Shown piece after piece: positions 1 to 8,900 of a DNA stretch of 27,071 nt. The notes under the pieces were generated by a model. It saw nothing but the letters and a program-made list of their open reading frames with translations. It did not search any database and had not been told where the DNA came from. The DNA is taken from contig MFIX01000238.1 in the NCBI GenBank assembly GCA_001780825.1, positions 1-27,071 of the forward strand, read 5' to 3'. The translations under genes and the position numbers were made by a program. Position 1 is the first letter of the stretch; every line of letters begins with the position of its first letter. This DNA comes from Candidatus Glassbacteria bacterium RIFCSPLOWO2_12_FULL_58_11. Lineage in GTDB: Bacteria > Gemmatimonadota > Glassbacteria > GWA2-58-10.

Positions 1-487
1 GGGCTATCGACAGCTTCGTCGGCTTGACCACCTGCTGCAGCCCGGCCACATCAGCCAGGAACCTGGCGGTCTGGTGAAAACCGCCGCGTAGAGTCATCGC
101 AAAGGGCCGTTCCTGGTAAATCTCGTGCTGGACCGGCGCCTTGGGCTCGACCAAGGTGAAATCCACTCCATCCTCCTGGCCTATCGTAGTGATCGTCTCG
201 AGCAGCTCCGCCAGATTTTCCTTTTCCGGGATGAGCTGCTCAGCCAGGGCCAGCTCGCTCTCTCTTTTGGACAGCTCGCCGGACAGCAGCAGGGTATCAA
301 CCGCCTGCACTACAGCCCGCGCGGTGGCCAGGCTCTGTTCCACCTTGCTCAGCTCCGCCTCGACAGTTTTGATGTTCTCCTGTTTGGGGCCGAAAATATA
401 GGCAAAGTAACCATAGCCGGCCGCCGCAATTACAAGCACGATCAGGATCGCTTTCTGGAACTTGGGGTTGCTGGTGTTGAGCGCCAT
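1..487 (-). CDS. pilO: PilO, type IV pilus inner-membrane assembly protein (3' end cut by window)
   Basis: PilO pairs with PilN in the inner-membrane alignment complex of type IV pili and links the PilM side in the cytoplasm to the PilP/PilQ side in the periplasm. The visible 162 residues start MALNTSNPKFQKAIL. They have a short cytoplasmic tail, one transmembrane helix at about residues 13-31, a coiled-coil stretch at about 38-90 rich in Glu, Leu and Ala, and then the start of the ferredoxin-like periplasmic domain. The pattern FAMTLRGGFHQTARFLADV is the typical PilO core. The order pilM, pilN, (extra gene), pilO on one strand supports the call. The gene runs off the window at base 1, where pilP and pilQ would be expected. 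The ATG at 487 was read directly from the sequence. Confidence is high from topology and context. Confidence 0.88.
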   Translation of the reverse strand, partial: MALNTSNPKFQKAILIVLVIAAAGYGYFAYIFGPKQENIKTVEAELSKVEQSLATARAVVQAVDTLLLSGELSKRESELALAEQLIPEKENLAELLETITTIGQEDGVDFTLVEPKAPVQHEIYQERPFAMTLRGGFHQTARFLADVAGLQQVVKPTKLSIA

Positions 488-531
488 GAGTTAGTTTACC
501 GTATCTGTTGAGCCGGCTGCGGTTTCAAGGC

Positions 532-1011
532 TTACAGCGCCGGAGCTTGGCTGCTGTCCGACGGCGCGGCGAAATCCTCGAGGAACACGTCCCAGATATT
601 GTATTTTTTTCCGGCCTGGAAAGTGAAGCCCGCGCCCAGGTCGTAGATCCTGTTCTCCGGGCTGACCATCAGGATCCGCATGCTCTGTTCGACAAAGACC
701 GGAGTGATGTCGAAAACGCCGCCGCCGTCCGGATAGCTCAGGGTGAAGCGCGCCTCATAGCGGCCGTTGGCGTCCGTGCGCACGATGATATCCGGAATGA
801 TACTCGGCGTGCTGCTGTCCTCGGCTTTTTCGATCACGACAGTGACATCCGGGGCTCCGGCCCGGTTCAGCCGGGACAAGAACACCTGGCCGCTCACCGT
901 GACCAGGTTGCCGGCATTGACATTATGTTCGCTGTCGCAGGCTGAGCCGGCCAGACAAAGCGCGCCCGCGGCGCAGATCAGAAGGGTCTTCCTGAGCTTC
1001 TTTACTGTCAT
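532..1011 (-). CDS. Small exported protein with carboxypeptidase-regulatory-like beta domain, inside the pil operon
   Basis: The protein has 159 residues from the ATG at 1011, which follows an AGAGGATGAGG purine tract; a longer reading to 1119 would run into the end of pilN and lacks that support. The N-terminus (MTVKKLRKTLLICAAG, then LCLAGSAC) is a signal peptide. The Cys suggests a lipoprotein, but the -3 residue is Gly, so the lipobox is atypical. The rest contains VSGQVFLSRLNRAGAPDVTV and TDANGRYEARFTLSY, the pattern of CarboxypepD_reg or Ig-like beta-sandwich modules. It sits between pilN (59 bases upstream) and pilO (44 bases downstream), where most pil operons have nothing. An accessory envelope role in pilus assembly is inferred from position only. 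I do not recognise a named family. Confidence 0.72.
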   Translation of the reverse strand: MTVKKLRKTLLICAAGALCLAGSACDSEHNVNAGNLVTVSGQVFLSRLNRAGAPDVTVVIEKAEDSSTPSIIPDIIVRTDANGRYEARFTLSYPDGGGVFDITPVFVEQSMRILMVSPENRIYDLGAGFTFQAGKKYNIWDVFLEDFAAPSDSSQAPAL

Positions 1012-1070
1012 GGCAACCTCATCCTCTTTTGTCTGCCTTACCCCGGCGGGGAATCTGGTCCCGGAATTAA

Positions 1071-1721
1071 TTATTTGGCGGCGACCTGGGCCGAGTCGGC
1101 AGGCTCGTTCAGAGCGCACTCGGCCTCGAGCACGAAAAATTTCGTAGCATAGCTGCCGTGCTTCTGTTCGGTCGAGCTGATCAGTTTAATTCTATCGAGC
1201 ATCGCGCTTTGTTCCAGGTTGGCGATCAGCTCGCTTAAGAGTATGTTCGACATGGTATTGCCTTCTATCCGGACCGTCAGCTGCGGGAAGGGCGTAACCT
1301 CCGAAATATTATCGAGCCAGGTGTAGCGGGGCAGGGCGCCGCTGACATCGTCGAGGATCCTCGGCCAGAGAAAGCGGTTCCTGTCCACCGCGAGGATCAC
1401 CTCCATGCGGTCGCGGACTTTTTTCGTCCGGGCCTTCAAGTCGTCGATATGCAGGATGACCTGGTTCAGACGGTTAAGCTCCACGCGCATCGTGTCCCGC
1501 CGCTCTTTCATCGATTTTTCCTTGTACCCCAGCCAGAAGAACGATCCGCCGATCACCAGCAGCGCCAGGGCCGCCGCGGCAGCCGGCATGACCGTCAGGA
1601 CGTCGAACCGGAACGAGAACTTGAATCCCGCCAGGGCCGGCAGTTTTGATTTTTTCTGCGCCGCCTGTACTTTTCTGATCTTTTTTCTTTTTTCCGGCGG
1701 AAGAAGATTGATTTTTATCAT
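1071..1721 (-). CDS. pilN: PilN, type IV pilus inner-membrane assembly protein
   Basis: PilN binds PilM in the cytoplasm through its short N-terminal tail and forms a complex with PilO in the periplasm. The start MIKINLLPPEKRKK is the diagnostic PilN tail (the IN.LP motif that docks in PilM), which fixes the start at 1721 even though the frame stays open upstream. The 216 residues include a basic linker, a transmembrane helix at about 47-67, a coiled coil at about 70-105, and a ferredoxin-like domain (FPQLTVRIEGNTMSN). It lies 50 bases after pilM and is surely in the same operon. No strong Shine-Dalgarno precedes it, which suggests translational coupling or a weak site. Nothing is truncated. 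Confidence 0.93.
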   Translation of the reverse strand: MIKINLLPPEKRKKIRKVQAAQKKSKLPALAGFKFSFRFDVLTVMPAAAAALALLVIGGSFFWLGYKEKSMKERRDTMRVELNRLNQVILHIDDLKARTKKVRDRMEVILAVDRNRFLWPRILDDVSGALPRYTWLDNISEVTPFPQLTVRIEGNTMSNILLSELIANLEQSAMLDRIKLISSTEQKHGSYATKFFVLEAECALNEPADSAQVAAK

Positions 1722-1771
1722 GACTGATTCGGTTCTTTCGGATCGGCTGAAAGTGGCCGCCTTTGCGCAGT

Positions 1772-2839
1772 CTATTCCGGAAGGCGCAGGCCAAGGCCGA
1801 TGGCCAGCATCAGGCTCGGCGCTATTTTCTCGACCGGCTCGGCCTGGAACAGCTCCGCCTTGTAAGAAATCCGGGTCAGCGGATTGGCCACTTCCGAGGG
1901 GATGCCCACCTTGTCCTCGAAAAGGCGGCTCAGGCTGGGAATATTGGCGCACCCTCCGCTGAGATAGATTTTCTCGATACTGCCGCTTTCCTCTGTGCTT
2001 TCGAGAAAGGCCGCCGCGCGGTTGACCCCGATCGATACATCATCGAGCAGCACGCCCAGGAAAGGCGTAATGTCCGCAGGCGGCTTGGCCTCGCCTTCCG
2101 CCCCGGCGGGGTTGCCGTAAAGCGTCATGTAGGCCTCGTCCTCGCTCACTCCGAGCTGGCCCTGGATTATCTCGACCAGTTTTGCGCCGCCCACTGGGAG
2201 GTTGCGGGTCAGGATCGGCAGGCCGTTCTTGACCAACCCGAGATGCGTGCTCTGGTTGCCGAAATGCACGATGCAGTGGCAGCCGCCCGCGGGGACCTCG
2301 TAGTTGCTCTCCAATGCGTTGAGCAGAGCGAAAGTATCGACATCGATCAGCGCCACGTCACAGCCCGCCTCGTCGAAAAGCGAGAGCTTCTCCTCGATCA
2401 GGTCGCGTTTGGCCGCCACCAGCAGCACGTTCATCTGGGGCTGGTCGCCCTCGGGATCGAGCACCTGATAGTCCAGGCTGATCTCGCTCAGCGGAAACGG
2501 CACATTCTGTTCGGCTTCCCAGCTTATCGCTTTTTCCAGCTCGCCGTGGCTCATCCGGTCGGTCTGAATGGTCTTGATGATCACATCCGTCCCGTTGAGC
2601 GCGATGTTGATCTGGCGGTTGGCGATCTGGCAGGTGTCGAAAAGGACGCCGATCGCCTCGACAACCGCCTGGCGCTCCACCACATGCCCGTTCTGGACCG
2701 CCGTGGGCAGAAGCTCGGTAATCCCATAGTTGGTCAGCATGGGGGATTTACCGCTGTGGTCCACCTCGGCGATTTTTATCGAGTGGCTGCCCAGGTCGAA
2801 ACCCACCATGCTCGTGCTGCCGCGTTTTTTGAAAAACAT
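1772..2839 (-). CDS. pilM: PilM, actin-like ATPase of the type IV pilus
   Basis: PilM is a cytoplasmic actin/FtsA-fold ATP-binding protein that recruits PilN and the motor ATPases to the inner-membrane platform. The 355 residues begin MFFKKRGSTSMVGFDLGSHS. The actin-fold signatures are present: a first phosphate loop (GFDLGSHSIKIAEV, about residues 13-26), a second phosphate loop (HFGNQSTHLGL), and a C-terminal adenosine motif (YLSGGCANIPSLSRLF). The start at 2839 has an AGGA about 8 bases upstream, and a consensus promoter lies 44-72 bases upstream. It is the first gene of the operon running to pilN, the small exported protein and pilO. Length is normal for the family. Confidence 0.95.
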   Translation of the reverse strand: MFFKKRGSTSMVGFDLGSHSIKIAEVDHSGKSPMLTNYGITELLPTAVQNGHVVERQAVVEAIGVLFDTCQIANRQINIALNGTDVIIKTIQTDRMSHGELEKAISWEAEQNVPFPLSEISLDYQVLDPEGDQPQMNVLLVAAKRDLIEEKLSLFDEAGCDVALIDVDTFALLNALESNYEVPAGGCHCIVHFGNQSTHLGLVKNGLPILTRNLPVGGAKLVEIIQGQLGVSEDEAYMTLYGNPAGAEGEAKPPADITPFLGVLLDDVSIGVNRAAAFLESTEESGSIEKIYLSGGCANIPSLSRLFEDKVGIPSEVANPLTRISYKAELFQAEPVEKIAPSLMLAIGLGLRLPE

Positions 2840-2882
2840 AGCTAAGTCCTGAATTATAAAGATTTGCGGTCTTTTCGAGGCA

Positions 2883-2911
2883 AGTATACCATAGGCCATT
2901 TTTTTTGTCAA
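2883..2911 (-). promoter_or_regulatory. Sigma-70 promoter of the pilMN(X)O operon
   Basis: On the minus strand TTGACA (2906-2911) is followed by a 17-base spacer and TATACT (2883-2888). That is a perfect -35 box and a 5/6 -10 box at ideal spacing. The predicted transcription start is near 2876, giving a leader of about 37 bases before the pilM ATG. The remainder of the gene-free stretch 2840-3203 holds only the hairpins listed next. Confidence 0.85.
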
Positions 2912-3090
2912 GCAATGGCCAGGAAAATGATGGCAATTGAGCTTATTTCTCAAAAAAGCGCTAAGCATTTGAAAATTTTAATGAAATGGGCGGCAAATTT
3001 TCCGGCTGTCGCGGCTGAATCCGTCAAAATGACGGGCTGGCGGGGAACTTCCGGGAAGGAAAATGGGCCATTTAAAACGTGGCTGGCAAT

Positions 3091-3137
3091 CCGGGAGGCT
3101 CAATCTCCCGGCCGGCCGCCGGGAAGACAGCGGCCGG
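3091..3137 (-). terminator. Two adjacent perfect hairpins downstream of the sigma-factor gene (possible terminator without U tract)
   Basis: One 7-bp stem, CCGGGAG/CTCCCGG (3091-3097 with 3105-3111), and one 8-bp stem, CCGGCCGC/GCGGCCGG (3112-3119 with 3130-3137, 10-base loop), stand back to back 67 bases after the sigma-factor stop and before the pilM promoter. Neither has a T run on the minus strand, so intrinsic termination is uncertain. They may instead be Rho-independent pause or mRNA 3'-end stabilising structures. Confidence 0.4.
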
Positions 3138-3203
3138 GGCATCCACGGAGAATATCGGTCCCGGGGACGGCGAACTTGAGCCAACGCGCCGGAACCCGCA
3201 GCT

Positions 3204-4133
3204 TCAGGATAAGAAAGACTCGATGGCCTTGTTGCGGTTGGCCTGCTTGAGCTGCTTGATCGCCTTTTCCTTGATCTGGCGCACTCTTTCGCGGGTCACG
3301 CCGAAGATTTCGCCGATCTCTTCGAGAGTCATCGGCTCGGTATTATCCAGGCCGAAATAAAAACGCAGGATCCGTGCCTCCCGGTCCTTGATCGTGCTCA
3401 GCATATTCTCGATCAGGTCGTTGAGGTCCTTCTTGAACACGCCCTCCAGCGGACCGGGGGTCTTATCGTCCGGGATAGAATTGAGCAGAATGATATCATC
3501 CTGCGGGTTGGAGCTCGAATCCAGCGAGTACTGCGGCTGATAGAGCGGCAGCACGTCGTGGATGTCCTGCTCCGCCACATCGATCCCCTGAATTATTTCC
3601 TGAGTCGTTGGGTCGCGCCCCAGCTCCTGGGCCAGGGTGTTGAGCATCTTTTCCATCTTGAACATGGCGCTGGCCTTGTTGAGCGGGATGCGCACGATAC
3701 GGCTCTGTTCACTCAGGTACTGGATGATCGCCTGCTTGATCCACCACACCGCATAGGTGATAAACCGCACGCCCTTGGTTTCATCGAACTTATGCGCCGC
3801 GCGGATCAGACCGATATTCCCCTCGTTGATCAGGTCCGAGAGGGACACCCCGAGGTTCTGGTACTTTTTGGCGATACTGACCACGAAGCGCAGGTTGCAG
3901 AGCACCATTTTCTCGATGGCCTTCTTTTCCCCGCGCTTGTAGGCCTTGGCCAGGGATACCTCCTGCTCCGGGGTCAGCAGCGGATAATGACTGATCTCCT
4001 TGAGATACAGGGAAATCGAATCCTCGTCGAAACGCGCGCTCTTGATCGCCATTTTATTAGCGGTTTTCGGCTTTTTCACTTTCTTGACCACCAAATCCCC
4101 TACTCCTCTCGTGTTATTCTCGATGTCAGACAC
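3204..4133 (-). CDS. RpoD/RpoS-family (group 1/2) sigma-70 factor
   Basis: This RNA polymerase sigma subunit directs promoter recognition. It has 309 residues and no region 1.1 or non-conserved insert. Region 1.2 begins near residue 38 (DSISLYLKEI). Region 2 covers about 76-150, with core-binding LCNLRFVVSIAKKY and DNA-melting/-10 recognition FITYAVWWIKQAIIQYL. Region 3 spans about 152-235 and region 4.2 about 267-296 (LEEIGEIFGVTRERVRQIKEKA), which reads the -35 box. The start is ambiguous: the GTG at 4133 has weak upstream signals, while a strong AGAGGAG inside the frame precedes TTG at 4094 and GTG at 4091, giving a protein about 13 residues shorter. It is the last gene of a probable csrA operon. 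Whether it is the housekeeping factor or an RpoS-like alternative cannot be settled from this window. Confidence 0.93.
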   Translation of the reverse strand: MSDIENNTRGVGDLVVKKVKKPKTANKMAIKSARFDEDSISLYLKEISHYPLLTPEQEVSLAKAYKRGEKKAIEKMVLCNLRFVVSIAKKYQNLGVSLSDLINEGNIGLIRAAHKFDETKGVRFITYAVWWIKQAIIQYLSEQSRIVRIPLNKASAMFKMEKMLNTLAQELGRDPTTQEIIQGIDVAEQDIHDVLPLYQPQYSLDSSSNPQDDIILLNSIPDDKTPGPLEGVFKKDLNDLIENMLSTIKDREARILRFYFGLDNTEPMTLEEIGEIFGVTRERVRQIKEKAIKQLKQANRNKAIESFLS

Positions 4134-4183
4134 TAATACTAAATAAACCCTGACCAGCCTCAGGTTCCAGCCTCCAGGGCCAG

Positions 4184-4834
4184 CTAGCGGTTGAACATAC
4201 CGAATTGCTTGAGTATGTCATCTCCCTTGACCAGGGCGACATCCCCGGGGCAGTTGGCGCACTGACGAGGGTCCTCGGTGAAAAGCGAGTATATCGCCAG
4301 GCACTTGATGCAGGCAAAGAGCTGGGTACTGGGTTCGGGCTGGAATTCGGGATTATCCTCGATCGACTTGATTTTCTGGGCCAGTTCCCCGAGAACTTCG
4401 AAATCCAGGGTCTCCAGGGCGGCCTTGTTCAAACGCCCGCTGATCTCGTCTTCCATCTGCAGGCGGCGTTTTTCCAGCTTGGCCTGAATGTCCTCGGCAT
4501 CCTCCTCAGTCGCCGCCGTGTCCGCGGCCGCCGCTGGCTGCTCCGCCGGGGCCGGTTTTCCGGCGGATTCCGCCGGTTTCTCCGCGGCCGCCGGGGCTGT
4601 CGGTGCGGTTTTCCTACTCTTAACATCGGCCGATTCGGCCGCAGCTTTGACAGTTTCTTTCGCCGCCGCGCCGGAAGTTGCCTTAGCGGCGCCGCCAGGG
4701 GTATCATTACTTTCGGGCGGCTTGATTACCAGAATCTCGCCGCACTTCTTACATTTCGTCCGCTTGGGGCCTCCAGCCAGGAGCTCATCCCGGATCTGGA
4801 AGCGTGTCCCGCAGCTTTGACAGGTAATGACCAT
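4184..4834 (-). CDS. MJ0042-family zinc-ribbon protein
   Basis: The 216-residue protein opens MVITCQSCGTRFQIRDELL, followed by TKCKKCGEILVI. This is a two-CxxC zinc ribbon at about residues 5-35, matching the MJ0042 finger-like domain common at the N-terminus of bacterial regulatory or assembly proteins. A long Ala/Pro/Glu-rich, low-complexity linker follows (about 40-120). A charged helical segment comes next, then a second Cys pair region near the C-terminus (FACIKCLAIYS and RQCANCPGDVAL), which may be another ribbon. No enzyme motif or transmembrane helix is visible. It lies 50 bases before the sigma-factor gene and 64 bases after the Cys-rich gene, so co-transcription is likely. Function is unknown; a role in sensing or protein-protein contact is inference. 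Confidence 0.8.
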   Translation of the reverse strand: MVITCQSCGTRFQIRDELLAGGPKRTKCKKCGEILVIKPPESNDTPGGAAKATSGAAAKETVKAAAESADVKSRKTAPTAPAAAEKPAESAGKPAPAEQPAAAADTAATEEDAEDIQAKLEKRRLQMEDEISGRLNKAALETLDFEVLGELAQKIKSIEDNPEFQPEPSTQLFACIKCLAIYSLFTEDPRQCANCPGDVALVKGDDILKQFGMFNR

Positions 4835-4898
4835 CTGGAATCCCGATCGCTGCCCTGACTCCCGGCCGGAGCGGTTTTGAATATTTCTCGACTATCAT

Positions 4899-5345
4899 TC
4901 ACTCAGATTCGATTGGCTCGAACCCCAGGCAGAGCATCAGGTTCAATTTTTTCGTGTGCTGCTTGCAGCTCTTACGGCACAGCTTGCAGGTATCGTTGAT
5001 CTTTTCAAACCCCATCGAGCTTCGCAAGCCGCGCTGCTGGCTGATTGCCCGGCTTCCGGCCGCCACCGGAGATTTCGGGCAGCGGGAAAGGAGGAAGGTC
5101 TCCGAATTTTGCTTGCAGTCTTTATCGCAGTCCTCGCAGATTGCGTTTAACGCCTGTTCCGTCTCCTCCACAGGCGGATCTTTTACCAGCTCCGGGCCGC
5201 TTGTGGCCGGCTTGTCCGGCCCGGAATCCCCTTCCCCACCCCTGTCCGCCGTTCCCTCTTTAGCCGGAGACTGTCCGCCCTCTCCGTAAAGACGGTTTAA
5301 TTTGCTCCAGAGATTCAACTGGTCTTTAGCCAGGGAGTCGTCCAT
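4899..5345 (-). CDS. Uncharacterised Cys-rich protein with duplicated CxxCxxxC motif
   Basis: I do not recognise this family. The chosen ATG at 5345 has GGAG 6-7 bases upstream. A TTG-initiated extension to 5411 lacks a properly spaced site. The 148-residue protein has a hydrophilic N-terminal half (Gly, Pro, Asp and Glu rich, about 20-70). The C-terminal half has two related motifs: CEDCDKDCKQ followed after nine residues by a Cys, and CKLCRKSCKQ followed after ten residues by a Cys. The internal repeat and Cys spacing suggest two small metal-binding modules (zinc or an Fe-S cluster). There is no signal peptide or membrane segment. It lies between csrA (88 bases upstream) and the zinc-ribbon gene, so the operon has two consecutive Cys-rich putative metal proteins before a sigma factor. 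Confidence 0.68.
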   Translation of the reverse strand: MDDSLAKDQLNLWSKLNRLYGEGGQSPAKEGTADRGGEGDSGPDKPATSGPELVKDPPVEETEQALNAICEDCDKDCKQNSETFLLSRCPKSPVAAGSRAISQQRGLRSSMGFEKINDTCKLCRKSCKQHTKKLNLMLCLGFEPIESE

Positions 5346-5433
5346 CAGAATCTCCGCAACGGGATAGTCTGTCCCGAATCTTTCGGCGGTTTCGCATGCG
5401 CGCGGCGACAACTCCGCGCCGCGGCGGACTGAT

Positions 5434-5691
5434 TTACTTTCCGCCCTTGTCTGCTTTCTGAGATTCGGAGGAAATCACCTGTCTGAGTTCGGACAGGTCC
5501 AGGTCTTGCACCTGCGAGGCGCGAATGTTTTCCTGCTGGATTTTTTCGTAGATTTCCTGGCGATGGACCGCGACCTCCCGGGGGGCTTTGACGCCGAGTT
5601 TCACCTGTTTACCCTGAATCTCGACCACCGTCACCTGGATGTCATCGCCGATAGCGACCGATTCGCCCTGCTTTCTGGTAAGGATCAGCAT
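5434..5691 (-). CDS. csrA: CsrA/RsmA carbon storage regulator
   Basis: CsrA is a small dimeric RNA-binding protein that represses or activates translation by binding GGA-containing hairpins near ribosome sites. The 85 residues begin MLILTRKQGESVAIGDDI. The beta1 strand (LILTRK), the GV/GI-type core (VKLGVKAPREVAVHR), and the conserved RNA-contact residues at both ends (L4/R6 and VHR) are intact. The tail after about residue 60 is longer than in Escherichia coli CsrA (61 residues), with an acidic/basic extension as in many non-enteric members. In many bacteria csrA adjoins fliW or flagellar genes; here it heads a block with Cys-rich proteins and a sigma factor, which is unusual. The start ATG follows GGGGG by five bases. 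Confidence 0.95.
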   Translation of the reverse strand: MLILTRKQGESVAIGDDIQVTVVEIQGKQVKLGVKAPREVAVHRQEIYEKIQQENIRASQVQDLDLSELRQVISSESQKADKGGK

Positions 5692-5788
5692 CCATGCCCC
5701 CGTCTACTTAGGGTAAGTGCCGACTCGACAGCCCCACCCGGAAGGGTGTATCTCCGACAGCGCACCCACCACTCTCTTTTCGGAAAAT

Positions 5789-5817
5789 AGTACAGTGCCG
5801 GGGGAAATACAAGCCAA
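5789..5817 (-). promoter_or_regulatory. Candidate promoter upstream of csrA
   Basis: Minus-strand TTGGCT (5812-5817) and TGTACT (5789-5794) are separated by 17 bases, each matching 4/6 of the consensus. TACTAT, offset by two bases, is an alternative -10. This is the best candidate in the 224-base gap between csrA and the helicase gene. The call is weak. Confidence 0.3.
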
Positions 5818-5915
5818 TTTTTATCCCCTGCGCCTAGCTGTTTTCACGGCTCCGCGGGCGTGAACTTCCCGCAGTACAAGGCTGCAGACAGCAAGGCGGG
5901 AATGCGGCCGGCCAT

Positions 5916-8900
5916 TCACAGGAGCTCGAGCTGCCTTTCGGGCGGGCGGGCAGGCAGGTTAAGGTCGAGCATTTCCAGAAGCGCGGAGGGCAGGTCGGCC
6001 AGCAGCGGAGACCAATCCGCCCGGACAGTCTTGCCCCGGACAGCGCGCGCTGCGGCACTGGTCAGGTACAGGCGCTCGGAGGCCCGGGTCAGCGCCACAA
6101 AGAGCAGGCGGCGCTCCTCCTCCGGGTCGGTTTTCCGGTAAGTGAACGGGATCAGGCCCTCCTCGACGCCGCAGACAAAGACCGCCTTGAACTCCAAACC
6201 CTTGGCTGCGTGCATGGTCAGCAGGGTGACCGCCTCCGCGCGCCGCTCGCGGGTGTTCCGGCCCGGCCTCTCGATGTCGCCCTCGGCCCGGACCGCCAGC
6301 CGGCTGAGAAATTCCGGCAAGCTGTCGAACTGCCCGGCCTGGGTCAGGAGAAGGTCCAGGGCCTCCCGGCCTGAGCCTGCCGCGGGAACGAAGCGTTCGA
6401 GAAGTTTTTCCAGCAGGGGCGCAGGACCGCTGCGGCCCAGGCGGCGGAAGCGGTCCAGGTCGAGCAGGAATGTGGCGGCCGGCGCGCTGGCCTTTTTCTG
6501 CGGTATCTCCCGGCTTAAGACTCTCTGCAGCTCGGCCAGAAGCGCATGGCCGGAGGAGGCGGCCGACTGGCGCAGAGCGCCGAAATACCGGTCTTTGGGG
6601 TCCAGCCCCGCAAAACGCAGGGCCTCAAGGAACCGCAGGTCGTCAGTGGGGTCGGCGAGCAGGCGCAGCCAGGCCACCGCTCCGCGGACAAGTGGGTCGC
6701 GCAGGAAGGATTTGGCGCCGCGTAGACGGCAGGGGATGCCCGCGGTGACAAAGGCCTGCTCCAAGCCTTCGAGCAGTGCGCCGGTGCGCGCGATCACCGC
6801 GCAGTCGGCGAAACTGTAGTAGTCGGTAAGCTCCTCGCGCTTTGCGCCGCGAGGCTCTCCATGGGCCGCCAGCATCTCAGTGCCGCCCACCAGCCGGCCG
6901 ATCTCGCGGACCACGGCGATCGCCTCCGCGGTCTCGCCCGGAGCGCGAATCAGCCGGATTTTAACTCCGCCCCGGACAACCGCGCGGGGGGCCTGGCTCA
7001 AGGGGGAGCTCTGGCCGATCAGCGCTCCGGCGGCCGAGGAAATTATCTCCGGGCAGCGGTAACCGAATTCGAGCCGGATCTGGCGCAGCTCCGGATAGTC
7101 CCGCCGCAGGTTCTCGAAGACCCGGCCGTCCGCCCCGCGGAAACCGTAGATCGACTGGTTCGGGTCGCCGATCACGAACAGGCCCCCGGCGGTTTCGTCG
7201 GCCAGGCAGCGGACCAGCGCGTACTGGGCCGGGCTGATATCCTGGAACTCATCGGCCAGCAGAAAGCCGAACCGCCGCCGGACCGCGGTCAGGTTGGCGG
7301 GATCGCGGCGCAGCTCGGCCAGGCTCTCGAGGATCAGGTCATCGAAATCCAGGACTTTCAATTTGCGGCAAAGGTCGCGGTAGGCGCTGTAAGCCCGGCG
7401 GATGTCCTCGGCCCCCCGGAAATCCTCCGGAGAAGCGCCCTGCGCCTTGGCCCGGCCGATCGCCTCGTAAATCTCCCGCACCCGGGAAAGCGGCTCGATC
7501 CCGGCCAGGGCCTCGCGCAGTATGTTCAGGCTGTCGGCTTCATCGGCCAGCACCGGCGTTTCCCCGCGAAGCGTGCCCAGCAGCTCGAGGCAGAATCCGT
7601 GGAACGTGCAGACTTTCACCCCCGGAGCGCCTTCCGGTCCGGCCTCGAGCAGGCCCGCGATCCGCAGACTCATCTCTCGCGCCGCCCGGTTGGTGAAAGT
7701 CACCGCCAGGATGCTCTCCGGAGAGACCCCGCGCGCTTTAACCAGCCAGGCCGCCCGCGCGGCCAGGCAGCGGGTTTTTCCGGTGCCCGGCCCGGCCAGC
7801 ACGGCCAGCGGCCCGGAGGGCGCGGTCACCGCCTCCAGCTGGCGCTCGTTGAGCTCCAGCCCCAGCTCCTCCAGCCGGAAATGCTCGGGCCCGGCGAAAG
7901 ACACTGCCTCCGGCTTTTCTACGGCCTCCGGGACAACCGGCGCCGGCAGTTCCATCTCCGGGGCACTTTTCCTTTCGGGCTCCAGATCCTCGAAAAAGAA
8001 CATCTGGCCACCGCTCAAGCTTTTCTCGCCCGGCTCGAAAATCCGCACCGTGCCGTACTCGCCGTCATAGCCCGGATCGATCCGCACCTCGCCGCTGCGG
8101 TTGCGGCGGACCGCCTCGGCAACCAGTGAGCCGCTGCAGCGGCTTATCCGGTCCAGGGGGGCCTCGCGCAGGACATACAGCTCCGGGCCGAGCTCCTTCA
8201 GGAGCCGCTCCCTGTCCTGCTCGACAGCCCGGGTCGCGGGGCCGGAGTCATGGCATTCAGCGAGCACCTCGGCCAGGGGGATCAGGCGCTCGAAGCCGCG
8301 GGCCCGCGGGGAGCGGGACCCGTCTGGACGGTCGGCGAGCTCGGCCACCCGGTTCAGCACGCCCTCGGTGATCCTGCCGCCGCAGGCCGGGCAGCGGCCC
8401 TCCAGGCCGGCGCTCTGCTCGGGAGTCAGGCGCACCTTGCAGGCCCGGTGCCCGTCATAGTGGTACTTGCCCTCCTCCGGGTAGAACTCGATGGTTCCCC
8501 GGAATTGTTCCGCATTACCGCTTTTAAGGCTCTCGATCAACCCGGCGTAGCTCAGCTCGCCCTGGATCAGATTGGCCTCGCGGGCCAGTTTATCTGGGCT
8601 GTGGGCATCCGAGTTGGACACCAGCGTGAACCGGTCCAGGGCGGAGACCCGCCAGTTCATCGGCGGGTCTGAGGACAGTCCGGTCTCGACCGCGTAAATT
8701 TCGCCGGTCAGGTCGCCGTAGCAGTCCTCAATCCGGTCGAAGCCGCTTTTCGAGCCGAACACGCTGAAATGCGGGGTCCAGATATGCGCGGGGATAAAGC
8801 AGGCCCGGGGGCTGGCCTCGAGGGTCATTTCCAGCAGGTCGCGGCAGTCCAGGCCCAGGATCGGCCGTCCGTCCGAGCGGATATTGCCGATTTTCTCCAG

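Noticed and set aside
125..511. Plus-strand frame across the pilO region
   Set aside because: It is antisense to pilO, has no ribosome site and encodes no recognisable protein.
6861..8129. Plus-strand frame of about 420 codons inside the helicase gene
   Set aside because: It is opposite conserved helicase and PHP motifs and arises from high-GC codon bias.
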